Shown here: piece after piece, positions 36,726-49,600 of the stretch
Numbering within the stretch: position 1 is the first letter of the stretch
Layout: each line of letters opens with the position of its first letter
From: Haliotis asinina
Taxonomy: Eukaryota > Mollusca > Gastropoda > Lepetellida > Haliotidae
Direction of reading: 5' to 3'
Assembly (NCBI RefSeq): GCF_037392515.1
Contig: NC_090282.1
Coordinates: 56,692,843 to 56,756,842 of the forward strand
Length of the DNA: 64,000 nt
Position numbers and translations under genes: made by a program
The notes under the pieces: model-generated
The model's database searches: none
Seen by the model: the letters and a program-made list of their open reading frames with translations, nothing else
Told to the model about the DNA's origin: nothing

Positions 36726-38910
36726 TTCTAACCCGGATCTTTTTAATTTCTAACCAGGATTTCTCCAATAAACGATACAGGAGCACAAAACACTGCTGTA
36801 AACTATTCTGTCTAACACTAAGGCCTCATGAGACGCTAACACCAAAACACCAAAATATATCTTGAGACAATTTATATGTACATATTCGTGCATAATGATT
36901 AGTTGTCCGAGTTCTGAGAAGGATTTCGATGCTAACAAGATGTATCTGTTTCTCCAGCTTGTACAGACTCAAACAACGATGGGACACTGAATGCGTTATT
37001 CGGCATTTGATAAATAAGAGTACTTTGTAAAATGCAGTTCTTGCATTTTCTTATTTAGGATTTTCTGCGATTCCTTTGTTTTTATCATGTCATGTATCAC
37101 AAGCGGGGTACTTTTCAGTCTACCTCGCTGTTAATGGCAACTTTGTGGTAGTAGTTTTTTATCTCGAAAAACATTGAATCACACGTGACGAATGGAAGTT
37201 ACCGACGTTTGCGAATGCAAATCGATAGGGGAGATAACTCTAAATCTGTTGTTCTTGTGTCGTCTGCAAAATTTAGAGATGGATACGAAAAGATTTGCCT
37301 CGCTCCAGTAAAGACGTTTGACAATACATTCAAATGTAGTCCCTGTGAATAATAAGAAGGATAATTACACCGTGGCGACTTCGTTAAGATAATACCTGTT
37401 CGAAAAAAGCCAACTGCAGGATTCGAATCACACAAGTTGACTGAAGGCTGCGGTCAGATACCCATGCTTCAAACAAATCAAAATTAACATTGAGGTGTTC
37501 GGTAAGGCAAATACGTTGTTCACTGGTCCCTCGGGGACCATGGCTTGATGTACCCTCGGGCTCATGGAACATAAACAAACATCAACCCATGTCCCCCTCA
37601 TGACCTGTGAACGACTTATAATTTACCATCCAAGTCGACATCTTATCTATCTCTCTTCTCCCCGTGATTGATTCGTAAACAGGTTTCTATCCTCTACCAG
37701 AAAGCAGATAATGGCTAGGTATGTATAGTTGATCACAACAAATTGAAAAAAGAAATCAGCTGCACAATGACTACTCCTCCTTGTAAGCATGCTGCTTCCA
37801 TACAGCATTATTGGGTCGGCAGCTTGTCTGTATTCATCATAGTCCCTTCGATGAATGTTCAGTTCATTTCTCATAATCCTTATTAATGCGATACTTCATC
37901 GAAATAAGATTTCCTTCGGTCTATTCACTGGCATCATCGTTGAAGCGTTACTAAGCTTGCATGTAAGATTGATTTCGTCGAAGCAAATGATAGGTAGATT
38001 AATCCCACACATGCCAAATGCAAGCGTTAACCATAAAACGGTTTGAAACGACTCTCATGGGAATGTTTGAATTTGACATGTGACAACTGCTGCGTTAAAC
38101 GATCTCATTAGCATACCTCAGCAATAGAATCCAAGCTAAACCATCATTTAGAACATAGTAGGTATCTCTGCACATGCAACAGTAACAAATCATTGACACA
38201 TGTATCCAGTAAATGCTCAGTACGCTAAATCAAACCAATATCACCATAATGAACAATTCTGTGCTGTGTACCTCCATGCTGTTTATGATATGTCAGGACT
38301 GATTCCTGGAAATATTAGTAATAATATAAGGAACACTGTTAGTCCAGTAACATATCCACTTTTAAAACAATTCTATCATTTGTTCTCATTGTACAGCCTG
38401 TGATGTCGATAACAGAATACAAGGGCGTAAACATTACAAATGAATACACATCTGAGTCGTCATTAGAGAAAATGGGAACTATGTATAGTGAAGCGGGTGT
38501 AGTGCATTCGTTTGAATTATTGATGTTGCATCATACACTTAACGCATCGATTGGTAATTAACTGGATTTGACCTCGGTGTTGAGGATAAATCCAACAATG
38601 CTGCCCAACAGCGCATAGAGTATTTTGACTGTCAAAGGATGTTTCCCAGGTCGGGCAGTTCGTGTAAATAGTCATTATATTATGATCGTCGCTTGGCTTC
38701 AGTCTCCTTGCTGAAACGTTTCAGTTGAAAATGCATTGCATATTTGTATTTATCGTTGCATAAGACATGACATTCATGTCCTATAACGGTTGAACCAGTT
38801 TTCCTTTATTACTCATGAAAGAGGTACTTTATGACTGCAAACCCCTCAGTTATGAGGAGCATAACGTCCAGGCCATGTGCTTACTTCATGTGTTTCGCAT
38901 GACGTGGGGG

Positions 38911-39070
38911 GCGGTGGGGGTAGCCTAGTGGCTAAAGCGTTCGCTCGTTACAGTCCCAGGTTCGATTTCCCACTTGAGTACAAAGTGAGAAGCCCATTTC
39001 TGGAGTCCCCCACCGTGCATGTTGCTAGAGACGGCGTAAAACCCAACACACTCAATCGTCATGAAGTGAA
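38911..39070 (+). mobile_element. SINE-A with intact tRNA-like head
   Basis: The head shows pol III box A (TAGCCTAGTGG, 38921-38931) and box B (GGTTCGATTTCC, 38959-38970). The body and tail follow: CCCCACCGTGCATGTTGCTA, GGCGTAAAACCCAACACACT. It is not a tRNA gene because the acceptor stem does not close and the tail is SINE-like. Confidence 0.85.
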
Positions 39071-40034
39071 TGGTGTCCTGCTTATATGTGGAAAAGTAGG
39101 CATGCGTTTATCATAAATGTAGTTAGTTATAAATATACTTTGAATATTTATACTAGTCCGTAGTCACAAGGTTATTTGACTGAGAAAGTGACACTGGATC
39201 ATGTAAAACAGGAATAAGTAACGGCATTGATGAAAAAGAGGATTTCGCTATTGTTTGGCGAGAGTAGACGTTTCTTGCACAAGATATGCATTGAATATGT
39301 TGTATGATGAAAGTTGTATGTATTGAAAGTGGCTCAGCTGACTTGAAGTCCTATTTCTTGACCATACACACAAGTGTACGGCTTGTTCAGCTTGACCTGA
39401 GCTACTCTATATATATGCATGACCCTGGAGGTCAAATGGCAGGTTGAGTTAACTTCATTAAACGGGGGATGACAGGATGTTATAAATGTACCTTTCGTGG
39501 GAACTATGGATACATCGGAAACATTAAAACCATCTGCAGCTTCTTTATTAAAGAAAGTTAGGGCATTGCTGACGATTTCGAGACACAGATGTCTCGGTGT
39601 TGACAATCAGGTGACAAAGGTACACACCTGCACAATAATAGACATTAGTAATCACTTGATCAGGTCAACCTGAACACGTTTGTTTTTTTCCAACTGCTCG
39701 GCATATAATTAAACCATTCAGTTCAAACATTCAGTTAAGTAAAACTCTCTTTATCATTGCCTTCAGTTTATGCCCTGCTGCAGTTGATGTGCTAATGATA
39801 TTGAAGGTCGTATCCCAGTCGTCATACACTAGAATTCACCAGTGCATCTAAGAGCGTCCAGGTTTGAAAACAGAAAACACGTGTTATGTTCGGAATAGAA
39901 AAAACTACAACAACAAAATAGAAAAAAGACCAACAAACTTAATTCCCTGCTGATAAAAAATAGAAAGTTGAGCTACACTTCCTCATATTGTATGTGTGTC
40001 TCTCATCCATACTTTATGAGGCCCGCGTTGAAAT

Positions 40035-40205
40035 GGCCTTCAGCAACTAATCGTAAGAGACGACTAACGGGATCACATTGTCAGATTTGATGGATGCATG
40101 CCATTGTACACAAATTCCAGATCGATGTTTATGATGTTGATCACTGAATTGTCTAGTCCAGACGTGATTATTCACAGACCTAGATCATATAGCTGGAAAT
40201 AATCA
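40035..40205 (-). mobile_element. SINE-B copy
   Basis: CCTTCAGCAACTAATCGTAA, then GACTAACGGGATC, then GATCACTGAATTGTCTAGTC, then CATATAGCTGGAA. Reversed SINE-B, just upstream of AMT gene 2. Confidence 0.75.
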
Positions 40206-40362
40206 AAATAACAAAGTAATGCTCGCGATAACGGTGTTACACTTTACACAAAAACGTTGCTTTCATTATGATATCGAAAATATTATCCATATCATGTCTT
40301 TCCTTAAGCACACGCGCACAGTAAGTGATATACGTAACCCCGAGACCAAACAAAACCAGCTC

Positions 40363-40389
40363 TGCTGTGTTAGCCATGATAACACAGCA
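40363..40389. promoter_or_regulatory. Perfect inverted repeat upstream of AMT gene 2
   Basis: TGCTGTGTTA and TAACACAGCA with a 7-bp gap, about 170 bp before the likely start codon. A regulatory role is only a guess. Confidence 0.25.
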
Positions 40390-40555
40390 AGGTAGTGCGC
40401 TGGTGAGTTTATCGATCCTTCGTCTCGTTCCTAGTACCGTCTGGAATAGACCGCCTGATCACGACAAGCGCTTCAGTTGTGACGCCTAACTTGCAGATGA
40501 CTGTCAATGGTATTTGGATAAATGTTGCCTTCGCATGAAAACTGTGGGTTCCAAA

Positions 40556-40685
40556 ATGAACAACACAACTACCCCATTCACGACAACCTTGTCTCCTTCG
40601 GGTGTCCTTGCCAACGGCCCCATTACATGGGACGATGCGACGTGGATCCTCACCAGCGCCTTTATCATATTTACCATGCAGTCAG
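40556..40685 (+). CDS. AMT gene 2 first coding exon
   Basis: It encodes MNNTTTPFTT at the start, then WDDATWILTSAFIIFTMQS, the N-terminal family motif, ending one base into a Gly codon. The donor is TCAG before GTTGGT. The next exon starts with the other two bases of Gly (GGT) and FGLLEAG, which confirms the join. The alternative in-frame start is 40535, in weaker context. Confidence 0.9.
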
Positions 40686-43600
40686 GTTGGTGACTTTCAA
40701 TTACATAACCGTCCATATTAAATTATTATCTATTTTTTATTGAGAAAGAACATCTCAGCTATGACTGATAGTGACTAATTTCATAATTATTAAACAAATT
40801 TCATTTTTTTATACAATAGATATAAAATATCAACACCTGTATATACACTCACACGCAAAAGTAACGCAAGTCAAGTATAAACTATGTATGTATGTAAATT
40901 TCAATATTAAATGCAAGAAATACAAACAAAGTCAGACAGACAAAAAAATGTGTGAAGACACTTCCTCTGCTACCAAGATTGATAACATCAGTAAGTTTTC
41001 GAAACGTAAATTTTAAAGGGGTTGACTAGAACGGATCTTACTAGTGTTGACGAGTAATGTGTCGTTCTTGTCGAGGGGTGGTGACCCTAAGAAGACCGCT
41101 CCGAGGATGTTCACCCAGCGTTGTATCGATGCTTGAGACGGTAAATCGTGGTTATGTTTACTTCGAAATGACTCTAAGGCTTTCAAACGTCCTAGCGCCT
41201 GATTTCTTTCAGTTTCAGTTAAACGTGGCATTGGTGCACAAGGAGTGATAGAGACAACTTTTGTGGAGTCTTGTACCCACTAATGGTGGTGACAATTTTA
41301 GCATGTTCGATTTGACGAAAAGTATGTGAATGATACCCACATGGTCATTGATATGGTGCGTGTTGGTGATTCCTCCCCCTGATATGTTTTTACCGGGGTA
41401 TTTCAAAACGCATGAAAAAATATTCATAACACCATCAGGCATCGTTATATGCCCAAAAATCGTATTAGTTCAGGGTTCTGAGTTTGTTTGTTTCCTGTTT
41501 GGATAAAAAAAACCCACACAAAAAACGTGTGCTCCTAATGCGTGTGAGTATATTTTAAAAGAACATCTCCGCTATGATTGCAATAAAAACGATTTAATAC
41601 TGACTTTTTAAAGAATTGCTTTTTAGACAATATACCAGTATCGGTATGTATGTTCTATTTTGATTAGTTATCCTAGAAATTAAAATTAAGACGCTGTTGA
41701 TGACGTCTCGACGTAATATTTAAACGAACAGAATGCTATGATGTATATTTGTGTATATATTGTTACTATCAGTGTATAATTATACTGTGCACAGCATACG
41801 TAGTTATATTTTATACGATTGTATTACATCTTTAGCATAGTCATTCCAAAACACACATTTCAGTTTATGTCGTTAACACTCTGTATCTTCGAGCAGTCTT
41901 AATGTCAGGGCCATTTCATTTTTTTAATTAGCAAATGATGGTTATGAGAGATTAGGAACCTAGATCAGTCAAAAACATCACTGCAACTGATATCAGGTCA
42001 ACCTTTACATGTCTTACTGAGTATTCGGTTTAGCAAATAATTAGCCGGATGTTCCGGATTTTATACGTGTTACCAGTAATGTCGGAAATTGGTTGAAATC
42101 ACACGACTGATGATTGCTTCATTACCAACGAACAGTCATCGACAAAAGTTGTTTAGCGTCATTTGATTTCCCCATCCAGGTTGTTATTGCAGAGATGTAA
42201 AATGACATAAACTTGTTAGTTTAAAGTGATGATTAATATATCATTAACATACACTTCCTGGAGTCATCAAGAAATTTTCAGTCATGTCTTTTCAGGTCTG
42301 TGAAGTGATTTTCCTAAGATTTAAAAAAGACTACAACAACAGTTCCCAAATCGTTTGTGTTCGATTGATAAAATGTGATCGACTGCTTGGTCGTTTGGTC
42401 ACTGCCACCAATCTTCCAATATTTCAATAAGTTCGAACACCGATAATTACCAGTGATGTTGCATTGCTTCTGAATATGACTGTTGTAAAACCACCCGTGA
42501 ATGGTATGATTCCACTTTTCAATTCAGTACCGTTATTGCGTAATGAATAAGGTAGTATGTAATCGTGGCAGTCGTTTGGTAAACAGAAAGTAAGAAATAA
42601 TAAATCGCTTCGATTCTTGTATGGAACTGGAAAATGTATTTAGAGGTAAACATACGTCTAGTGCGACAGGACACGCATTCCACACCTTCATTAACTCATC
42701 CGTTGATGAAGCCTTGCCGTCAGCCAGAGTGCACCGTGGTAGCATCCCGATGTTGACATATTTACATGATACGGTCACTACTACCGGTCCGACTTTATTT
42801 TCGCCTATTGTAACGTAAAGACTGACCTTTTTTCGTCATGCCGCGACCATGAACACGGGTGTACCACAGCCACATTTGTGAGTTGACACGAGGCAATTAT
42901 TCCCGCTGTCCGACAGCACCTTAATTTAACGTTGAACTCTTTCTAAGCACGGTACAGTTTTTACCATTGTTCGAGTATACCAGGAACATCCATAGGTTGC
43001 CAGGATGACACGGTTCACTTCACAATAACCGTCCTTTGATTTCACTCTTGCAACATCGGAATGTTCACAGATTTACTTGATGCAGATTTACATGACCCTA
43101 ACGTAACCTAACCTAACGGAATAGGGTGGTTCACATCGGTGCCAGTATGATTATTTCCAGAGTCCAAGTTTAAAACATCAACATCCAGGGGTTGCCAGTA
43201 TGACACGTAAGATCATTTTCACAGTCAGGGTTTACCACACCAACACACCGGTGTTGCCAGTATGACATGCAAAATCAATTTTGCAGTCCGAGTTTGCCAC
43301 ACCACATCCAAATGTTACACGGAAGACACGATAAGTCTCTTCCCTACATGACAAAATACAACCCTTAAGTCCGACTTAAAAACAACATTCCAATGAGATC
43401 CAGACGACATGGCACCGAAATCCAATCTCATTTCCCAATTAGTCTCATTTCTCAGTAGAATGAGAATGTTTTGAGGTTTCCTCCTAACCGAGATGATCAC
43501 GAAGACGCATATCTCGCAGCTTTGCATACGCAAGATGCAGCATCGACCCACACAATAAATGTCATCAACACAAATCAAAGCAGTACCTATTGTTATAAAG

Positions 43601-46600
43601 ATGTAAAGCATCAAAACATGATACACTGAGCAGTATAACAACGGATGTGGTCCTCAGAATCGGCGGCAGGTTCAGGCGTAGATTACGTGAATCTACAAAT
43701 ATAGGTCCAAGAGATGCCAGCAACAAACAAGTATTGGATAATTCCAGGTACTTCAACATCTTTTGATGTGGCGGCGGCCGGATAATGGAATGAACTTTCA
43801 GAATCAATGAAAGACATCAAACCTCTGTTCTTGTTTAAAGTGCAATAAAAAACGTATCGGTTTCAAAGGGTTAAAATAGCTATACCAGGCACTGTCCTGA
43901 CATCCGATACAGAACTGATACACACCCAGATGTGATGAGTATGCAAGTTTAGTCATAAATAGCGACTCCGATTATGAATACATGTAGTTTGAATGTTCTC
44001 ATTGGAAACATCAACCGCGTCTTCAACGATTCTTACAGAAATATTGACATGCTTAATTAAAGTAAAACAAATGCTGCAAAGAGGATTCAGGGTACAATGA
44101 GGTTCGTTAAGCTGATAGGCAAACCAAAGCCCTCTTTGCATACAGTCCAGAGAGCGGATGGACATTTTGCAGGAAAAGTTGCCTTGTCAAATCCGGCTAA
44201 ACAGTAGTGGACAATAAAGGCTAAACAAAATGGGGACAGTCTTCTGAGACACCAAAGGTGCTGGATGGACTGTGGCAGTAAGGACTGGTACTCCTACAAT
44301 GGTGTCAGTCAACAGATTGGATAGTCTCACTGGATTCATTGTAAGATCCACATTGCTTTCCAAGACAGGTATATACCTGATATTCGAAAAGATGCTCAAC
44401 AACTTTCATGCCCCTTGTGACACCCGATCCATCGTATGCTACCTTGCCACGTTGCAAACGAAGAGTATTGCATTTGTTGAGTCCAAATACCTATATCAAT
44501 GGAGAGGATCCAACAGGAAGAAGGTGTTCTTCCAAAATGGCGTCTCCTTTGGCAAGGCAGTCTGTCATACATGTAAAGGGGATGAGAAAGTGCTGCTGTG
44601 GGTCTATTAAAGCCGGGATGCAAGCCTTCCTATTTATTGAGCAAAAGGCTCAAATGAATTAAAGACAGACAGAAAAGCAAAAGACTGTACGAGTATCCCC
44701 TTCTGACTGGAATATTTCCCGACGTCCTTGCCACTACCTCCGAGTCGACCAGCAACTCCTTAAAGATTAGCGTAAAATGAAGAAGTCGGCCAGGGAGGAA
44801 ATGTTTACCGTTTTCATAGTCAGTACAGCACGGGGAGGGGTTCTGGTAATTCACGATATTCTAACAAGGGTAGGGGAGCTCTCAAATCTCCTTTATTGGA
44901 ATATTCTGTAGAACCAGTTAAGAACATGGCCGTGTCCAGTAGAGAATTGATATAATGATGCTATTGTGTTCAGATACATGAAAATAGTTCCAAATAAAGG
45001 TCCTCTCAATATGTGGCATGTATGACTAGCAGTTACAGTGTGCAGCTCAGCTAATGCGTCAGTGAGTGTATGAGTTTACAACGCTTTCAGCAATAATCCA
45101 GCAATATCATGCCGAGGCACACGAGAAAAGGGCTTCACAGATTGTGTTCATGTGAGGAATCGAACTCGGATATTCGCCATGGCGAGCGAACGTTTCAACC
45201 ACTGGGCTATTTCACCGCCAGACTTCGTAAGGAAGTACAAATACATTCTTGCATAATGCAGCAAAGGTTGCCCCTTTTTCCCAGCGTATGGGAAAGTGTA
45301 AGTCTGCTTATGACATTCTCCCCTTGGAAGTCGTTAACAAATTTATAATGACATACTGCCCAACGCACCGATCAACCAAACGTGTCCATTTATACTCGCG
45401 AGTTTTCTTCAACATATTTATTATCACTCTCACTTGGAGTTTTGAATGAAATTATTTAGAAATCCACATCTACAATGACTGAGAAAGATATACAAATACC
45501 TTTCGTCGTCTGTTTATTCATATATATTCTCATTGACCAGTACTTGTATTTGCAGGTTTTGGACTCCTGGAAGCTGGGGTCGTGTCATCCAAAAACGAAG
45601 TCAACATCATGGTGAAAAATGTAGTGGATATTGTGTTCGGCGGCTTGACATACTGGGCCTATGGTTTTGGATTTAGTTTCGGCGAAGACCCGGGTACAAA
45701 TCCCTTCTGTGGGATCGGGTACTTCTTTGTGGACTCCAGTGATGAAAATATGGGCATCGTGTTTTCAACGTTTGTATTCCAGCTCTCTTTTGCGACCACA
45801 GCTACGACCATCGTTTCGGGATGCATGGCGGAACGGACTAAACTGTTAGGCTACATGTTGTTTTCATTTTTAAATACAGTTGTATATTGTTTTCCTGCCC
45901 ATTGGGTATGGGGTTCCAAAGGTTTTCTGAAGGAATTGGGATCGGTGGACTTTGCAGGGTCTGGTGTTGTGCATCTGGTGGGTGGATCTTCTGGCCTTAT
46001 TGCATCAATATTACTAAAACCACGCATTGGTAGATATGACCATGGAACTGAACCCCTCCCTATGTGCAGCCCAGCCAATGCAATTGTTGGAACGTTCATG
46101 TTATGGTGAGTAGCTTGTTTCAAATTATACATCAATGCTCTTTCAGTATTTGAACATTTTGGAAGGAAGAACAACAACACTTGGATAAACAGGTATTCGC
46201 TGTCAAAAAACGGAAGGGACAGTGGAGTAAAACAAGCGTATATATATATAATATATTTCGTGAACTGACCCGTGAAGATCAGGGTTATAATTGGCCTCCA
46301 TAAACCATTGTTATCACCATAAAGACGGGCTCGCATGGTCAGGCTCACTGACTTGATTGACATATGTCATCATATTATGATTGCGTAGATCCATCTTCAT
46401 GCTATTGGTCAGTGGATTATGCAGCCAAGACTTGACTATTTACAGATCGATATCATATAATTGGAACAGTGCTGAATGAGGGGTAAAACTGAACTCACTA
46501 ATTGTTCATTTCTTAGATTTTGAATGGCAATAACGGATGGTTTACGTCACAAGGGGTCATTGAATGAATAAGTGGGTAAAAACACTTGCAACAGAATGTC

Positions 46601-49600
46601 ATGTCGCTAATAGCGACAGCATCAACATGGCATCATTGCCAGCATTGACGTTTGTTCAAAACAAACATGTCGTGTAGATAATGCTTATGTAAGGTATTTC
46701 AACTCAAATGTTTAATGCATGTTCAACCAAACTATAGCATGCATGAATTATGATACGATTTGTAATTTCGAGGCTGGTAACTTTTTCAGGACTCAAGAGG
46801 CATATTATTATGCGTCGTTACTTTTCAGTTCACTTCTGCCGTTTGCCACTGAAGCGGTAAAGGATTTCAGTATGCGTGCATTTAAGATAACTTAGGCTTA
46901 CTGTTCATATGTGTTGTGGAGTCTGGGGTGAATGAGTAAGTTAGTGAGTAGGGTTTTACACCGATTTGTAGCAATATTCCAGCAACATCTCGGCGGGGCA
47001 CACCAGAAATGTGCTTCACTTCCATGAGGGGAATCGAACCTGGGTCTTCGGCGTGATTAGCGGACGCTGTAACCACTTGGATAACCCACCATCCATGGTC
47101 TTGCCGTAGATCTAGTTTAAATCTACATATCCTGGAGACATTATTAATTATTCATAGCTGACATGAAGCACACCCGAGGTTCTTAATGGAGGTTCACATG
47201 CGTAGAAGACGCCATTGGTTTGTGTAGTTGAAACCATCAATAATGTATGACCTAATCCACGATGCAGTGGTAGTGTTTTTCATCATGACAACTATTTATT
47301 GACCAGCTTTGTGGCAAATATCACCCAGTGGCACTGTCACAAAGCATGTTTTCGCCATGTACACTTTATTTCCTACTATCAAATTAGAGTCAGTGAATAT
47401 TTTGTAAGACCCATTTAGATTTCTATGACATTTACTGCACGTCCTCTCAACCAATGTGCTCATTGTTTAGAATAGGTGTCAATTGATTGTCAGTTAATTG
47501 TTCTCAGTCACTGGTTTGAAGCCTGTAAAAAGATTTCGTATTTTATGGTTTAGCGCTTATGTTCCTACTTGCCACAGATTAAATAAATGGTTTTTCAAAC
47601 ATTCAACGTACGACTCCTGGTAATACCGTTTTCTGAACAAACAGTGTTGTGATCATTCAACGATTCTTCTCCTTTGATTAAAGAATATAATTAAAACCTA
47701 TACACACATTTAGCAGTGATAGACCTTTTGTAATATTGATTTATGATACAGGGTAAATGATATAACGACAAATGGTTTCATTAGTGGCGATGTTTTATTA
47801 CCGGTATAGTAGTAGTACATGTAGTCTGACAGTCGTTTAATGGACAGGGTCTTTATGAGCTAGGAGATGATCTGACACGAACTTCGGTTCGCGACTGTGT
47901 AGGGGAATGAACGTAAGACTGGAACTGTGAAAACCTCATAGAAGACGTGTTTAAGAACGTTGATTTTGTTCATATTACAATCATAACACATTCAGTTCCT
48001 TTGTCGTGCTCCGTTTGCTTTCAGTATTAGAGTGCATTCGTATTTTCAACCACATTTGTAGACAGTGATACATTCTCCTAATTTCGGTCATCATGTTATT
48101 GCAACCTATCCCAGCATACTATCAAAGGCTGTTTGTTGAGAACATAGAGTATCTTCGCGATTCGGTGTAACGATGACAAGGCAAGAACCATGATCATGAA
48201 AATCTTGGTTTCGGAGCTAAGAGGGGGCAGCTGAGTTAAAACAACTCTCCATGACCATTTGTGGTACCGATATACGGAGGGATTACACACTAACAAGTTA
48301 GACATTGGAATAGTCCTTAACACTGTTACCATAAGTGTCAAGGTAGATAATATTACCATTATGTTACAGTTTTCCTTGAGGCACTGACAGTAGTGTCAAG
48401 GTAGATAATATTACCATTATGTTACAGTTTTCCTTGAGGCACTGACAGTAGTGTCAAGGTAGATAATATTACCATTATGTTACAGTTTTCCTTGAGGCAC
48501 TGACAGTAGTGTCAAGGTAGATAATATTACCATTATGTTACAGTTTTCCTTGAGGCACTGACAGTAGTGTCAAGGTAGATAATATTACCATTATGTTACA
48601 GTTTTCCTTGAGGCACTGACAGTAGTGTCAAGGTAGATAATATTACCATTATGTTACAGTTTTCCTTGAGGCACTGACAGTAGTGTCAAGGTAAATAATA
48701 TTACCATTATGTTACAGTTTTCCTTGAGGCACTGACAGTAGTGTCAAGGTAGATAATATTACCATTATGTTACAGTTTTCCTTGAGGCACTGACAGTAGT
48801 GTCAAGGTAAATAATATTACTATTATGTTACAGTTTTCCTTGAGGCACTGACAGTAGTGTCAAGGTAAATAATATTACCATTATGTTACAGTTTTCCTTG
48901 AGGCACTGACAGTAGTGTCAAGGTAGATAATATTACCATTATGTTACAGTTTTCCTTGAGGCACTGACAGTAGTGTCAAGGTAGATAATATTACCATTAT
49001 GTTACAGTTTTCCTTGAGGCACTGACAGTAGTGTCAAGGTAAATAATATTACCATTATGTTACAGTTTTCCTTGAGGCACTGACAGTAGTGTCAAGGTAG
49101 ATAATATTACCATTATGTTACAGTTTTCCTTGAGGCACTGACAGTAGTGTCAAGGTAGATAATATTACCATTATGTTACAGTTTTCCTTGAGGCACTGAC
49201 AGTAGTGTCAAGGTAGATAATATTACCATTATGTTACAGTTTTCCTTGAGGCACTGACAGTAGTGTCAAGGTAAATAATATTACCATTATGTTACAGTTT
49301 TCCTTGAGGCACTGACAGTAGTGTCAAGGTAGATAATATTACCATTATGTTACAGTTTTCCTTGAGGCACTGACAGTAGTGTCAAGGTAAATAATATTAC
49401 CATTATGTTACAGTTTTCCTTGAGGCACTGACAGTAGTGTCAAGGTAAATAATATTACTATTATGTTACAGTTTTCCTCGAGGCACTGACAGTGAGTGAG
49501 AATGATTGTACGCAATATTTAAGCAATAGGCTTCCCATATTGTACCCTTTGGGGGAATTCAACTCACGTATTCATCACTGGGCAACACCGTTGCACCCAA

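Larger units (their letters stand above)
34941..40534. other. Intergenic with SINE copies
   Basis: Holds SINE-B (36551-36725), SINE-A (38911-39070) and SINE-B (40035-40205). A palindrome occurs at 40363-40389. No convincing exon was seen elsewhere. Confidence 0.6.
40686..45555 (+). other. AMT gene 2 intron 1
   Basis: 4.9 kb. It holds a Tc1-like transposon relic (40842-41555), a degenerate tandem repeat (42840-43310) and a SINE-A (45061-45220). The stretch 41560-42840 shows nothing. Open frames at 43315-44662 have no motif I recognise. Confidence 0.85.

Noticed and set aside
38911-38985. tRNA gene
   Set aside because: Box A and box B are present but the body and tail are those of SINE-A, and the cloverleaf stems do not close.
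39334-39606. 90-codon - strand frame (with FFNKEAADGFNVSDVSIVP)
   Set aside because: It reads like a protein, but there is an in-frame stop just before it and no fitting acceptor, and it cannot be linked to the - strand gene at 32-35 kb.
44272-44610. 112-codon + strand frame in gene 2 intron 1
   Set aside because: No recognised motif; frames of similar length occur on the other strand; possibly a worn retroelement piece, but I cannot support it.
48333-49491. CRISPR-like regular repeat
   Set aside because: Units follow each other directly without unique spacers, and the genome is animal.
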